Assembly: GCA_963771705.1 (NCBI GenBank)
Contig: CAVYUP010000005.1
Coordinates: forward strand, 496,001 to 560,000
DNA from: DATFVA01 sp963771705
GTDB taxonomy: Bacteria > Bacteroidota > Ignavibacteria > Ignavibacteriales > Ignavibacteriaceae
Length of the DNA stretch: 64,000 nt
Direction of reading: 5' to 3'
Below the pieces are notes generated by a model. It was not told the origin of the DNA and searched no databases. It saw only the letters and a list, made by a program, of their open reading frames with translations. Made by a program: the position numbers and the translations under genes. Shown piece after piece: positions 37,391 to 45,850 of the stretch. Every line of letters begins with the position of its first letter. The stretch's first letter is position 1.

Positions 37391-37849
37391 ATGAAAACTC
37401 CTTTGATATATAAATTTCTTAACGATGATGAGCTGCTGAGGATATCAAATAAGATAAAAGCTGAAGAAAAAAATACTGCGGGAGAGATCTGTGTTAGTAT
37501 AAAAGAGCAGCGTACGTTCCTTCAAAAAAAGAAAACGGTGAAAGAACTTGCCCGGGAAGAATTCTTTAAACTCGGAATTGACAACACAAGAGATAAAACA
37601 GGCATTATCATATTTCTCCTGCTGGAAGCACGTCAATTTTATATACTGGCTGACGAAGGAATAAACAATAAGGTCCCGGGAAAAACCTGGGATAAAATTA
37701 AAGATGAGATGCAGGAACATTTTATTGAGGGAAGATTCTCCGAAGGTATAATCCACGGAGTCGGCCGGGTAGGCAGAATATTAAGCGAACACTTTCCTAT
37801 AAAACCCGATGATACCAACGAAATCTCAAACCGGGTTATCTTAGAATAA
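37391..37849 (+). CDS. TPM domain protein
   Basis: A 152-residue cytoplasmic protein matching the TPM domain (DUF477). It has the typical early helix (LNDDELLRISNKIKAEEKNT), AGEICVSIKEQRTF, then NTRDKTGIIIFLLLEARQFYILADEGINNKV and a C-terminal helix with FSEGIIHGVGRVGRIL. No signal peptide or further membrane segment is present, so it is a short stand-alone member. Some TPM proteins have been described as phosphatases or as photosystem-repair factors, but the role in heterotrophs is unclear. It converges on the glutathione peroxidase gene, with no obvious terminator in the 15-base gap. Confidence 0.82.
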   Translation: MKTPLIYKFLNDDELLRISNKIKAEEKNTAGEICVSIKEQRTFLQKKKTVKELAREEFFKLGIDNTRDKTGIIIFLLLEARQFYILADEGINNKVPGKTWDKIKDEMQEHFIEGRFSEGIIHGVGRVGRILSEHFPIKPDDTNEISNRVILE

Positions 37850-37864
37850 AAAAACTAAAGAGAC

Positions 37865-38431
37865 TTACTTTTTAAGTTCTTTCTCTATTGCAGACGTTAT
37901 TTCTTCACTTTCAGGCGTTACTTTACTTCTGAACCTTGCTACAATTTCTCCATCGCGCGAGATCAGAAATTTTTCGAAATTCCATTTTACATCGCCCTGC
38001 TCGGTATTAGTATTTGATGTCAGCGCAGCGTAGAGCGGCGACCGATCCTTTCCATTAACATCAATCTTATCAAAAAGTTTAAACGTCACATCATACTTCG
38101 ATGAACAGAAATTCTTTATTTCTTCATTAGTACCAGGTTCCTGACCGCCGAACTGGTTGCAGGGGAATGCAAGAATTTCGAAGCCCTGATCTTTATATTT
38201 TTTATAAATACTTTCAAGACCCTCATACTGGGGAGTGAATCCGCACTTGCTTGCTACGTTCACTATCAAAAGAACTTTTCCCTTATATGCAGAAAGATTA
38301 ACATTATCCCCATCCATATCCTTAACTGTAATGCTGCTTATATTATTAGCCGTCTTACCGCCTCCACTGCTGCCTGCAAATGGAAAAACAGATAAGAGGA
38401 TTAAAGACAAAACTGCCGACAAATGAAACAT
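37865..38431 (-). CDS. Exported glutathione peroxidase-like protein
   Basis: Thiol peroxidase of the glutathione peroxidase family, which reduces peroxides; most bacterial members use thioredoxin. A signal peptide covers about residues 1-20 (MFHLSAVLSLILLSVFPFAG), so it is expected in the periplasm. The active-site segment is NVASKCGFTPQY, with Cys63 in the place of selenocysteine. The other family motifs are AFPCNQFGGQEPG (a possible resolving Cys91) and VKWNFEKFLISRDG. The length of 188 residues is normal. It is transcribed alone; the next gene upstream on the same strand (38487) starts a separate unit with phosphate acetyltransferase. Confidence 0.9.
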   Translation of the reverse strand: MFHLSAVLSLILLSVFPFAGSSGGGKTANNISSITVKDMDGDNVNLSAYKGKVLLIVNVASKCGFTPQYEGLESIYKKYKDQGFEILAFPCNQFGGQEPGTNEEIKNFCSSKYDVTFKLFDKIDVNGKDRSPLYAALTSNTNTEQGDVKWNFEKFLISRDGEIVARFRSKVTPESEEITSAIEKELKK

Positions 38432-38486
38432 TTCCGAACTCCTTGGTTTTAAGTATGAACAAATCTTCTTAAAAAATAGTTCACAT

Positions 38487-38789
38487 TTAATTCAGAGATC
38501 TTAATATATCGCACACCATGCACGAAGACAGAGGATATATCAGCCTGTTTTTCCTGTAATTAAAGAAATATTTTCCCGCAAGCTGACCACCGAAGAACGC
38601 AGCTATAATCACCGGGTAAGTTACAAGCTGAAACCCCAGACCCGACATTAACCTGATAGCAATTACGAAAGGCACAGGGAGATGGATGGCAAGAACCCAC
38701 TGCAGTGAGAATTTTTTAACATTTGCCCTCCAGTATCCGAAGGGCAAATTGAGAATAATAACTGAAACAGCCGCAAATAATAAATTCAT
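38487..38789 (-). CDS. Small conserved membrane protein (100 aa)
   Basis: A small integral membrane protein with about three hydrophobic segments (LLFAAVSVIILNLPFGYW, VLAIHLPVPFVIAIRLMSG, VTYPVIIAAFFGGQLAG) and a basic stretch KYFFNYRKNRL before a C-terminal tail with two cysteines (SSCMVCDILRSLN). I recognise the general pattern from unnamed bacterial proteins but no function. It starts 17 bases after the stop of phosphate acetyltransferase, so the two are probably co-transcribed. Confidence 0.75.
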   Translation of the reverse strand: MNLLFAAVSVIILNLPFGYWRANVKKFSLQWVLAIHLPVPFVIAIRLMSGLGFQLVTYPVIIAAFFGGQLAGKYFFNYRKNRLIYPLSSCMVCDILRSLN

Positions 38790-38806
38790 ATAAATTAAAA
38801 TTACGG

Positions 38807-39784
38807 TTAACTCATTAATGCTGCAATGGCAGAAGTATTGACTATATCATCAACGCTGCAGCCCCGGCTGAGATCGAAGAAAGGCCGCTTTAGTCCCTGT
38901 ACTACAGGACCAATAGCCTCAGCTTTTCCGAGTCGCTGCGCTATCTTATAGCCAATATTTCCGGCATTCAGGTCAGGAAAGATAAGGACATTTGCTCTGC
39001 CGGCGACATCACTGCCCGGAGCTTTTCTTCTCCCTATTGAATCAATTACCGCCGCATCAAACTGAAGTTCACCGTCAATATTAAGCTCAGGGTGCTTTTT
39101 CTTAACAAGTTCAGTGGCCTGCAATACCTTATCAACAGCTTCGTGCTGGGCACTTCCCTTTGTTGAAAATGAGAGCATAGCGATATAAGGCTCTTCTCCG
39201 GTCAATTTCTGATGATTTATCGCAGTAGATATGGCTATATCGGCCAGCTGTTCAACGTCGGGTGCAGGAACAACAGCACAGTCGGCAAAGCTATATGTTT
39301 TCTCAGGTGTGACCATTAGAAAGAAGCTTGATACTGTCGAAATTCCCTCAGGCATCCCTATGCACTGGATCCCGGCCCTTAGAACGTCAGCAGTTGAAGC
39401 GGTAGATCCAGCAACGCTGCCGTCTGCCATCGACTCCTTAACCATCATAGCCCCGAAAAAGAGATCTTTTTGCATTGTATCCCTGGCAGCTTCAATTGTA
39501 ATCCCTTTTTTCTTCCTAAGGTTGAAATATATATTTGAAAATTCACTGAGTTTATCCGATTTCGCGGGATCTATTATTCTTACTCCCGACAGCCCGCATC
39601 CCAGTTCCCGGACTTTTGAAATTACTTTTTCCTCATTTCCTATTGTAATAACAGATGCTATTTTTTCTTTCGACAGAATCTCTGCGGCTTTTATTACCCG
39701 GTCATCGTGAGATTCGGGTAAGACTATAGTTCTTTTACGTGAGGAAGCCTTATTTATAATGTCTTCCATTAGTTTGTTGTTCAT
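38807..39784 (-). CDS. pta: Phosphate acetyltransferase
   Basis: Interconverts acetyl-CoA and acetyl phosphate in the cytoplasm. The short, single-domain form (325 residues) is present. I placed the start at the ATG at 39784 (MNNKLMEDIINKASSRKRTI) because GGGAGA lies just upstream; an ATG at 39820 has no such site. Family motifs include IVLPESHDDRVIKAAEIL, MADGSVAGSTASTADVLR, FADCAVVPAPDVEQLADIA, MLSFSTKGSAQHEAVDKV and NVLIFPDLNAGNIGYKIAQR. No acetate kinase gene is next to it. A phosphotransbutyrylase is a less likely alternative. The upstream gap to yggS holds a pair of repeats. Confidence 0.92.
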   Translation of the reverse strand: MNNKLMEDIINKASSRKRTIVLPESHDDRVIKAAEILSKEKIASVITIGNEEKVISKVRELGCGLSGVRIIDPAKSDKLSEFSNIYFNLRKKKGITIEAARDTMQKDLFFGAMMVKESMADGSVAGSTASTADVLRAGIQCIGMPEGISTVSSFFLMVTPEKTYSFADCAVVPAPDVEQLADIAISTAINHQKLTGEEPYIAMLSFSTKGSAQHEAVDKVLQATELVKKKHPELNIDGELQFDAAVIDSIGRRKAPGSDVAGRANVLIFPDLNAGNIGYKIAQRLGKAEAIGPVVQGLKRPFFDLSRGCSVDDIVNTSAIAALMS

Positions 39785-39896
39785 TATTTTTCTCCCGTTT
39801 TCTGAAAAGACAACTTTCAAAATTACGAAAATAGGACCAGAGATATGACTAACAATAAAATAGTGACATTCCCGGGGTTATTTCTTTGACTTATTA

Positions 39897-39937
39897 ACTA
39901 TTATTTTTATTATAACAGACTATTATTTAATAATAGT
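39897..39937. promoter_or_regulatory. Repeated ACTATTATT boxes between pta and the YggS gene
   Basis: ACTATTATTT occurs at 39897-39906 and again at 39919-39928, 22 bp apart (about two helical turns). The second copy is half of a perfect palindrome, ACTATTATT-T-AATAATAGT (39919-39937). The site lies between divergent genes and looks like an operator pair. Confidence 0.4.
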
Positions 39938-40014
39938 TCGGGCAGGCCCTGTACTACCTGAATATCGTTGATTTTTCTCTAAAAAAAGGATAGATTCACA
40001 CTCTTAATTTTGTC

Positions 40015-40716
40015 ATGATTGCTGAAAATATTAAATCACTGCAGCTAAGAATTGAACAGAAATGTTCCGGAATTAACAGGAATAGCAGTGAAATCAAACT
40101 CATAGCCGTTTCAAAGACATTCGGCGTTGAGGCTATTGAAAAAGTATTCGATGAAGGGCTCAGGGATTTCGGTGAGAATAAGGCGCAGGAATTATCAGCA
40201 AAATACGAACTACTTGGCGACAAGATAACCTGGCATTTTATTGGTCACCTGCAGCGTAATAAGGTGCGCAACGTAGTTCCTGCCGCAGCTTATATTCATT
40301 CTGTCGATTCCCTTCAGCTTGCTTCTGAAATAAACAAGTACGCTGCCAGGCACAATAAAGTTCAGAAAATTCTTCTGCAGGTGAAGACATCTGAAGAAGA
40401 ATCAAAGTCAGGTATTGAAAGCAAGAGCGAACTTATAGACATTGCCCGTTACTGCAGGGAGTATTCCAATATGCAGCTTGAAGGGCTTATGACGATTGCT
40501 CCACTTACTGAAGATGAAAAACTAATAAGGCAAAGTTTCAGGCAATTGCGTAAATTGAAAGATGAATTAAATATACAAGGTTTTGATCTTAAGGAACTCT
40601 CAATGGGTATGACATCTGACTTTGAGATAGCGATTGAAGAGGGAGCTACAATGCTGAGGATCGGATCGGCCATTTTCGGTGATAGAGATTATTCAACAGA
40701 TTGGAAAGATTCATGA
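40015..40716 (+). CDS. YggS family pyridoxal phosphate homeostasis protein
   Basis: A cytoplasmic PLP-binding protein that helps keep vitamin B6 and amino-acid pools in balance; it has no known catalytic reaction. The alanine-racemase-like barrel shows IKLIAVSKTFGVEAIEKVF, with the PLP lysine in the AVSKT segment, then FGENKAQELSAKYE, WHFIGHLQRNKVRNVVP and ELSMGMTSDFEIAIEEGATM near the end. The length of 233 residues is normal. It opens a long plus-strand unit: its stop codon overlaps the start of the DivIVA-like gene (ATGA). YggS next to division genes is a common arrangement. Confidence 0.93.
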   Translation: MIAENIKSLQLRIEQKCSGINRNSSEIKLIAVSKTFGVEAIEKVFDEGLRDFGENKAQELSAKYELLGDKITWHFIGHLQRNKVRNVVPAAAYIHSVDSLQLASEINKYAARHNKVQKILLQVKTSEEESKSGIESKSELIDIARYCREYSNMQLEGLMTIAPLTEDEKLIRQSFRQLRKLKDELNIQGFDLKELSMGMTSDFEIAIEEGATMLRIGSAIFGDRDYSTDWKDS

Positions 40717-41249
40717 AAGTTTCTCCGATCAGTATTAAAAAGCAGGAATTCAATAAATCCTTCAGAGGGTATGACCCTGAAGAGGTTCAGGCATTCCTGG
40801 AAAAGCTGGCTGACGAATTTGACGATCTCCAGAGAGAAAATGAGAATTATAAAGAAGAGCTTGAAAATGCTAACGCCCATCTGGCAGAGTTCCGCAGGAT
40901 AGAAAAAAATCTGCAGGACACTCTGCTTAAGGCGCAGGAATCTTCTTCGAAGGCAATCGACTCAGTTAAGAAACAGACTAACCTTATGGTTAAGGAGGCT
41001 GAGATCAAAGCCAGCCAGATCCTTGAAAAAGCCCGGGAAAATGCTAATGAAATAAGGGATGCTGTTATAAAACTCAGGGAAGAACGCGACCTGCTGATCT
41101 CTAAACTAAAGGCTATGATTGATTCACAGTCTCATCTCTTTCAGGTTAAGGTCAAAGAAGCCGGCGAAGAAAGCCGCGTTATCAGGAAACCGGAACAGGC
41201 AAGCAAAGTTGATATAAATGTTGATGATATAGTAAATAAAATTTTATAA
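40713..41249 (+). CDS. DivIVA domain protein
   Basis: A cytoplasmic coiled-coil protein related to DivIVA, which binds curved membrane at poles or division sites in other bacteria. The N-terminal domain reads SPISIKKQEFNKSFRGYDPEEVQAFLEKLADEF, the DivIVA hallmark F-x-x-x-x-R-G-Y-D-x-x-E-V. The rest is a long helix of heptads to about residue 150 and a short tail ending NVDDIVNKIL. I placed the start at the ATG at 40713, overlapping the YggS stop, rather than the TTG at 40701. It is followed with no gap by the purine nucleoside phosphorylase gene. A role in division or cell shape is inferred from the family. Confidence 0.88.
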   Translation: MKVSPISIKKQEFNKSFRGYDPEEVQAFLEKLADEFDDLQRENENYKEELENANAHLAEFRRIEKNLQDTLLKAQESSSKAIDSVKKQTNLMVKEAEIKASQILEKARENANEIRDAVIKLREERDLLISKLKAMIDSQSHLFQVKVKEAGEESRVIRKPEQASKVDINVDDIVNKIL

Positions 41250-42071
41250 ATGAGCGAACTCAAAAACAAAATAGACGAAACCCTTCAAGCTATCCGCAAA
41301 GTTACCAATGAGAATTACCCTATCGGAATAATTCTCGGCACAGGTTTAGGCGGACTCGTCAGAGAAATAGATATCGCCCATGAAATAAGTTACGGCGATC
41401 TTCCGCATTTTCCTCTTTCAACAGTTGAATCTCACGAAGGCAAGCTTATCTTCGGAAAAATAAACGGGAAAAATGTAGCAGCGATGCAGGGTCGCTTTCA
41501 TTACTATGAAGGCTACACCATGCAGCAGATTACATATCCGGTTCGTGTAATGAAATACCTCGGGGTTGAAACCCTTCTTGTGTCAAATGCCTGTGGAGGA
41601 ATGAATCCTCAATACCGGCGCGGCGACATAATGCTGATGGCAGACCATATCAACCTGCTTGGTGATAACCCGCTGATCGGGAAGAATGAGGACGAACTTG
41701 GTCCCAGATTCCCTGACATGAGCGAGCCGTATAATAACGGACTGATTTCACTAGCAGAGGCCGTTGCCCTGGAAAACAAGATAAAGCTTCAGAAGGGAGT
41801 TTATATTGCTGTTCCCGGTCCTAACCTTGAAACCAAAGCAGAATACAGGTTCTTAAGAGCTGCAGGGGGTGACGTAGTTGGTATGTCTACAATCCCGGAA
41901 AGTATAGTAGCCAACCATATGGGAATGAAAGTCCTTGGTATCAGCATAGTTACAGATGAATGTTTTCCTGATTCCCTAAAGCCCGTAAACGTTGAAGAGA
42001 TCATCGCAGCCGCTATGAAAGCCGAACCGAAAATGACCTTAATAATGAAAGAGGTTATAAAAAAATTATAA
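41250..42071 (+). CDS. Purine-nucleoside phosphorylase
   Basis: Splits inosine or guanosine with phosphate to base and ribose 1-phosphate (trimeric PNP/MTAP family). Visible motifs are GIILGTGLGGLVREI (phosphate loop), AAMQGRFHYYEGYTMQQITY, LLVSNACGGMNPQYRRGDIM, ADHINLLGDNPL and YIAVPGPNLETKAEYRFLR, then GGDVVGMSTIPESIVANHMG, which carries the purine-contacting region. The length of 273 residues is typical. It starts directly after the DivIVA-like stop codon and shares one base with the start of the next gene, so all are in one operon. Confidence 0.94.
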   Translation: MSELKNKIDETLQAIRKVTNENYPIGIILGTGLGGLVREIDIAHEISYGDLPHFPLSTVESHEGKLIFGKINGKNVAAMQGRFHYYEGYTMQQITYPVRVMKYLGVETLLVSNACGGMNPQYRRGDIMLMADHINLLGDNPLIGKNEDELGPRFPDMSEPYNNGLISLAEAVALENKIKLQKGVYIAVPGPNLETKAEYRFLRAAGGDVVGMSTIPESIVANHMGMKVLGISIVTDECFPDSLKPVNVEEIIAAAMKAEPKMTLIMKEVIKKL

Positions 42072-42682
42072 TGGAAAAGAGACCATTACATAATTACGTA
42101 GTACCGGTACTTCTGGGCGTTCTGATGTTCGCATCGAATTTTATAAACACCGGAATATTCCGGTTTGGCGGAAATGATTTTGCCGTCTGGTTTGTAATTT
42201 CACTACTCTGCTTTGCCTGCGGATATTATATGAACAAGGTCTTCGGATGGCATACCGGAGGAAAGGTTATCTTTTCAATTATTATAGCTGCTACTGTTTT
42301 AAGCATTCTGGTAATAACATTTTTCAGAGAATATTTCGCCGCAAATGAATTATTAACTGAAAACCTGATCCTCTATAGTCTCAGGAATATTACCCTGGGG
42401 GCTATGGCTCTCTTCGGAATGGCAGTTGATGAAGTACTACATCGTGAAAGAGAGGCTTCGCTGCTGAATCAGAAGCTAAAGATATATGAGGAACAGCTTC
42501 AGAATGCAAGAAAAGAAGCGGAGGTTGAACTTCGGGATGCAAAAGTGCAGGCAGAGAAAATAGTAAACGATGCCCAGGCTGCGGCAAAAAATATAATCCT
42601 TAAAAAGGAAAGAATAGAAAGTGAACTTAAAGAGTTCATCCAGGCGGAAAAAGAATTGATAAAAAGATACGAGGAATCCTGA
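42071..42682 (+). CDS. Membrane protein with C-terminal coiled coil, unknown function
   Basis: I do not recognise the family. The first 120 residues have four hydrophobic segments (VVPVLLGVLMFASNFI, FAVWFVISLLCFACGYYM, VIFSIIIAATVLSILVITFF, NITLGAMALFGMAVDEVL). From about 122 to the end a continuous charged helix runs (EREASLLNQKLKIYEEQL, then VELRDAKVQAEKIVNDAQAA), rich in Ala, Glu and Lys like a coiled coil reaching into the cytoplasm. The coil resembles the tail of the DivIVA-like protein two genes upstream (both have AEIKA or AKVQA followed by KI-type heptads). A partner of that protein at the membrane is a possibility, but it is inference. It shares one base with the PNP stop and lies 7 bases before ileS. 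Confidence 0.78.
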   Translation: MEKRPLHNYVVPVLLGVLMFASNFINTGIFRFGGNDFAVWFVISLLCFACGYYMNKVFGWHTGGKVIFSIIIAATVLSILVITFFREYFAANELLTENLILYSLRNITLGAMALFGMAVDEVLHREREASLLNQKLKIYEEQLQNARKEAEVELRDAKVQAEKIVNDAQAAAKNIILKKERIESELKEFIQAEKELIKRYEES

Positions 42683-42689
42683 AAAGATC

Positions 42690-45600
42690 ATGTTCAAACA
42701 ATATTCTGAAAAAATAAATTATCCTGATCTTGAAAAGACTATACTTGAGTTCTGGGAGAAGAATAAGATTTTTGAGAAGAGCGTTTCTTCAAGAGATGAA
42801 TCGAAATCATTTACATTTTATGAAGGACCCCCTACAGCAAACGGAAAACCTGGTATTCATCATGTAATGGCCCGTGCTCTGAAGGACCTTGTATGCCGCT
42901 ATAAAACCCTTCAGGGATACCGCGTTGAACGAAAAGGCGGCTGGGATACTCATGGCCTCCCCGTAGAAATTGAAGTAGAAAAGAAACTCGGCATCAAGCA
43001 TAAAAGCGAGGTTCTTGAATACGGAGTTGAAAAGTACAACCAGGCCTGCAGGGAATCTGTCTTCACTTACCTGGATCTCTGGGAAAAGATGACCACCAGG
43101 ATGGGTTACTGGGTGGATCTCGATTCAGCATACATAACGCTGAAGAATGATTATATCGAGTCGGTATGGTGGGCGTTAAAAACCCTATTCGATAAGGGCC
43201 TCATATATAAAGATTATAAGATCGTTCCCCAGGATCCAAAATCAGAGACAGTTCTCTCCTCACACGAACTGGCATTAGGATACCGTGAAACCAAAGATCC
43301 TTCTGTATACGTTCTTTTCAAAATTAAAGATTCAGATGATTATTTCCTTGTATGGACAACCACACCCTGGACACTGATCTCGAACGTAGCTCTGGCTGTA
43401 GGTGCCGATATAGACTATGTTAAGATAAAACACAACGAGAAAAATATTATTCTTGCCAGGGAAAGATTAGGTGTAATTGACGGTGAATATGAAATAATAG
43501 AAGAGTTTAAAGGGAGTACCCTTGAGAAAACCGAATATGAGCAGCTTCTACCCTATATTAAAATTCAGAAGAAAGCTTTCTTTGTAGTAACAGGCGAATT
43601 CGTCAGTACAGAGGATGGTTCCGGTATAGTTCACATTGCCCCGGCATTCGGCGCCGATGATTATGAAGTATCAAAGAAATACGACCTCCCAATGGTCCAG
43701 CCTGTTACACGCGGCGGCCTGTTTACCGAAGAGGTAACAGACTTCAAGGGTCAGTTTGTAAAAGACGCAGACCCGGGTATCATTAAAAAGCTGAGGGAAG
43801 AAGGCAAGCTTTACAGGAAGGAAACCATCGTCCACTCCTATCCTTTCAGCTGGCGCCACGAGGATGTACCGGTGATTTACTATGCAAGAGAAAGCTGGTT
43901 CATCCGTACAACTTCCATTGCTGACAGAATGGTTGAATTGAATAAGACCATCAACTGGCAGCCTCCGGAAGTAGGAGCAGGAAGGTTCGGCAACTGGCTT
44001 GAAGAGAATAAGGACTGGGCTCTCTCACGCGACCGTTTCTGGGCTACTCCTCTGCCTATCTGGGTAAGCGGCAATGATATGTTCGCTGTCGGCAGTATTG
44101 AAGAGCTGAAGAAAGGTTTCATAGAAGAAGACGGGAAGAGGATTCCTGTCAGCGAAATAGAAGACATTGACCTTCATAAACCGTTCGTCGATAGAATTAT
44201 GTTTGAGAAGGACGGGAAGATTTATAAAAGGACTCCTGAATTAATCGACGTCTGGTTTGATTCCGGTTCAATGCCGTTCGCTCAATATCATTATCCGTTT
44301 GAAAATAAAGAATTATTTGAGAAGAATAATTTCCCTGCAGATTTCATCTGTGAAGGAATTGACCAGACAAGAGGATGGTTCTATACCATGCATGCTATAG
44401 CGACAATGCTTTTTAACAATGTTGCTTATAAAAATGTTATTGTTAATGAACTTATCCTGGATAAGAACGGACTAAAAATGTCCAAGTCTAAGGGTAATAC
44501 AGTTGATCCGTTTATACTATTCGATAAATATGGAGCTGATGCTACCCGCTGGTACCTTGTGACAAACAGTCCACCCTGGCGGCCCACATTATTCGATGAA
44601 GAAGGACTGGTTGAGGTTCAGCGTAAGTTCTTCGGAACCCTGATGAACAGCTATGCGTTCTTCGCCCTATATGCCAACATAGATAAATTTACCTTTAAAG
44701 AAGATCTGGTTCCTTACGAGGAAAGACCTGAAATCGACAGATGGATTATCTCGGTTCTCGGGTCACTTGTTGATGATTACAGATTCTATATGGACAATTA
44801 TGATGTAACCAAAGCGGCAAGGGCTGTTTCCTCATTCACAATAGATCAGCTTTCAAACTGGTATGTTAGGAGATGCAGAAGGCGTTTCTGGAAATCAGAA
44901 ATGAATAAGAATAAGCTTTCAGCTTACCAGACGCTGTACGAATGTCTGATCACAGTTGCAAAGCTGACTTCACCGTTTGCTCCTTTTGTTTCCGAGGAAA
45001 TCTTTACCAGTCTTAATTCTGTTACTGGTAAAGAAAAATCTGAATCGGTTCATATCTCCGAATTCCCGGAGGTATCATATAAGAACAGGGAGCTTGAAGG
45101 TAAAATGGAGATCGCCCAGAAGGTGGTATATCTCGCACGGGCGATGAGAGCGAAGAACAACCTGAAGGTAAGGCAGCCGCTCAGTAAAGTTATGGTTGTA
45201 GTCGACAGTTCACAGCGTTCTGCCCTTGAAGAAATGAAAGAGGTAATCCTTGAAGAAGTGAACATCAAAGAGCTGATCATACTTAAGGATGACGCGGAAA
45301 TTGTAAATAAATCGGCCAAACCGAACTTTAAATCGATCGGACCAAAATTCGGAAAAAATGTTAACAAGGCAGCGGGAAAAATAAGAGAATTAGGAAAAGA
45401 TGAAATTGCGAAATTAGAAAGAGGAGATGAGATAAAGATTGATGCTAACGGAGACGAACTTACTATTAGACCTGAAGATGTTGAAATTATCAGTACAGAA
45501 ATAGAAGGCTGGCTGGTTGAAAATGAAGAAGGCATAACAGTTGCCCTGGATACTGAACTGGATGATAAGCTGATCTCAGAAGGATTAGCCCGGGAGTTTG

Positions 45601-45836
45601 TGAACAGAGTTCAGAATATGAGAAAAGATTCAGGATTCGAAGTTACTGATAAAATTAAAATAGACTTTGACGGCAGCGGTAAACTTGTTGATGCAGTTAA
45701 TGCATTTAAAGATTATGTTTCGAATGAAACACTTGCTGAAGAATTAAATACAAAGCATTCTGTCAACGGTGAAGCCGGGCAGAATTGGGAGATCGGGGAG
45801 TATTCTTGCTCTATCCGTATCACAAAGGTCAATTAA
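42690..45836 (+). CDS. ileS: Isoleucyl-tRNA synthetase
   Basis: Charges tRNA-Ile with isoleucine, a class Ia synthetase. The HIGH-type motif is PGIHHVMARALKDL near residue 55, and the KMSKS motif is LKMSKSKGNTVDPF near 597. The editing domain lies between them (WTTTPWTLISNVALAV, DGSGIVHIAPAFGADDYE). The anticodon-binding region and a C-terminal extension follow to 1048 residues. The length and the WFDSGSMPFAQYHYP and GIDQTRGWFYT motifs fit the longer IleS type shared with eukaryotes and several bacterial phyla. It sits in the same plus-strand run as the genes before and after it. Confidence 0.96.
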   Translation: MFKQYSEKINYPDLEKTILEFWEKNKIFEKSVSSRDESKSFTFYEGPPTANGKPGIHHVMARALKDLVCRYKTLQGYRVERKGGWDTHGLPVEIEVEKKLGIKHKSEVLEYGVEKYNQACRESVFTYLDLWEKMTTRMGYWVDLDSAYITLKNDYIESVWWALKTLFDKGLIYKDYKIVPQDPKSETVLSSHELALGYRETKDPSVYVLFKIKDSDDYFLVWTTTPWTLISNVALAVGADIDYVKIKHNEKNIILARERLGVIDGEYEIIEEFKGSTLEKTEYEQLLPYIKIQKKAFFVVTGEFVSTEDGSGIVHIAPAFGADDYEVSKKYDLPMVQPVTRGGLFTEEVTDFKGQFVKDADPGIIKKLREEGKLYRKETIVHSYPFSWRHEDVPVIYYARESWFIRTTSIADRMVELNKTINWQPPEVGAGRFGNWLEENKDWALSRDRFWATPLPIWVSGNDMFAVGSIEELKKGFIEEDGKRIPVSEIEDIDLHKPFVDRIMFEKDGKIYKRTPELIDVWFDSGSMPFAQYHYPFENKELFEKNNFPADFICEGIDQTRGWFYTMHAIATMLFNNVAYKNVIVNELILDKNGLKMSKSKGNTVDPFILFDKYGADATRWYLVTNSPPWRPTLFDEEGLVEVQRKFFGTLMNSYAFFALYANIDKFTFKEDLVPYEERPEIDRWIISVLGSLVDDYRFYMDNYDVTKAARAVSSFTIDQLSNWYVRRCRRRFWKSEMNKNKLSAYQTLYECLITVAKLTSPFAPFVSEEIFTSLNSVTGKEKSESVHISEFPEVSYKNRELEGKMEIAQKVVYLARAMRAKNNLKVRQPLSKVMVVVDSSQRSALEEMKEVILEEVNIKELIILKDDAEIVNKSAKPNFKSIGPKFGKNVNKAAGKIRELGKDEIAKLERGDEIKIDANGDELTIRPEDVEIISTEIEGWLVENEEGITVALDTELDDKLISEGLAREFVNRVQNMRKDSGFEVTDKIKIDFDGSGKLVDAVNAFKDYVSNETLAEELNTKHSVNGEAGQNWEIGEYSCSIRITKVN

Positions 45837-45850
45837 ATTAGGAGTGTGTT

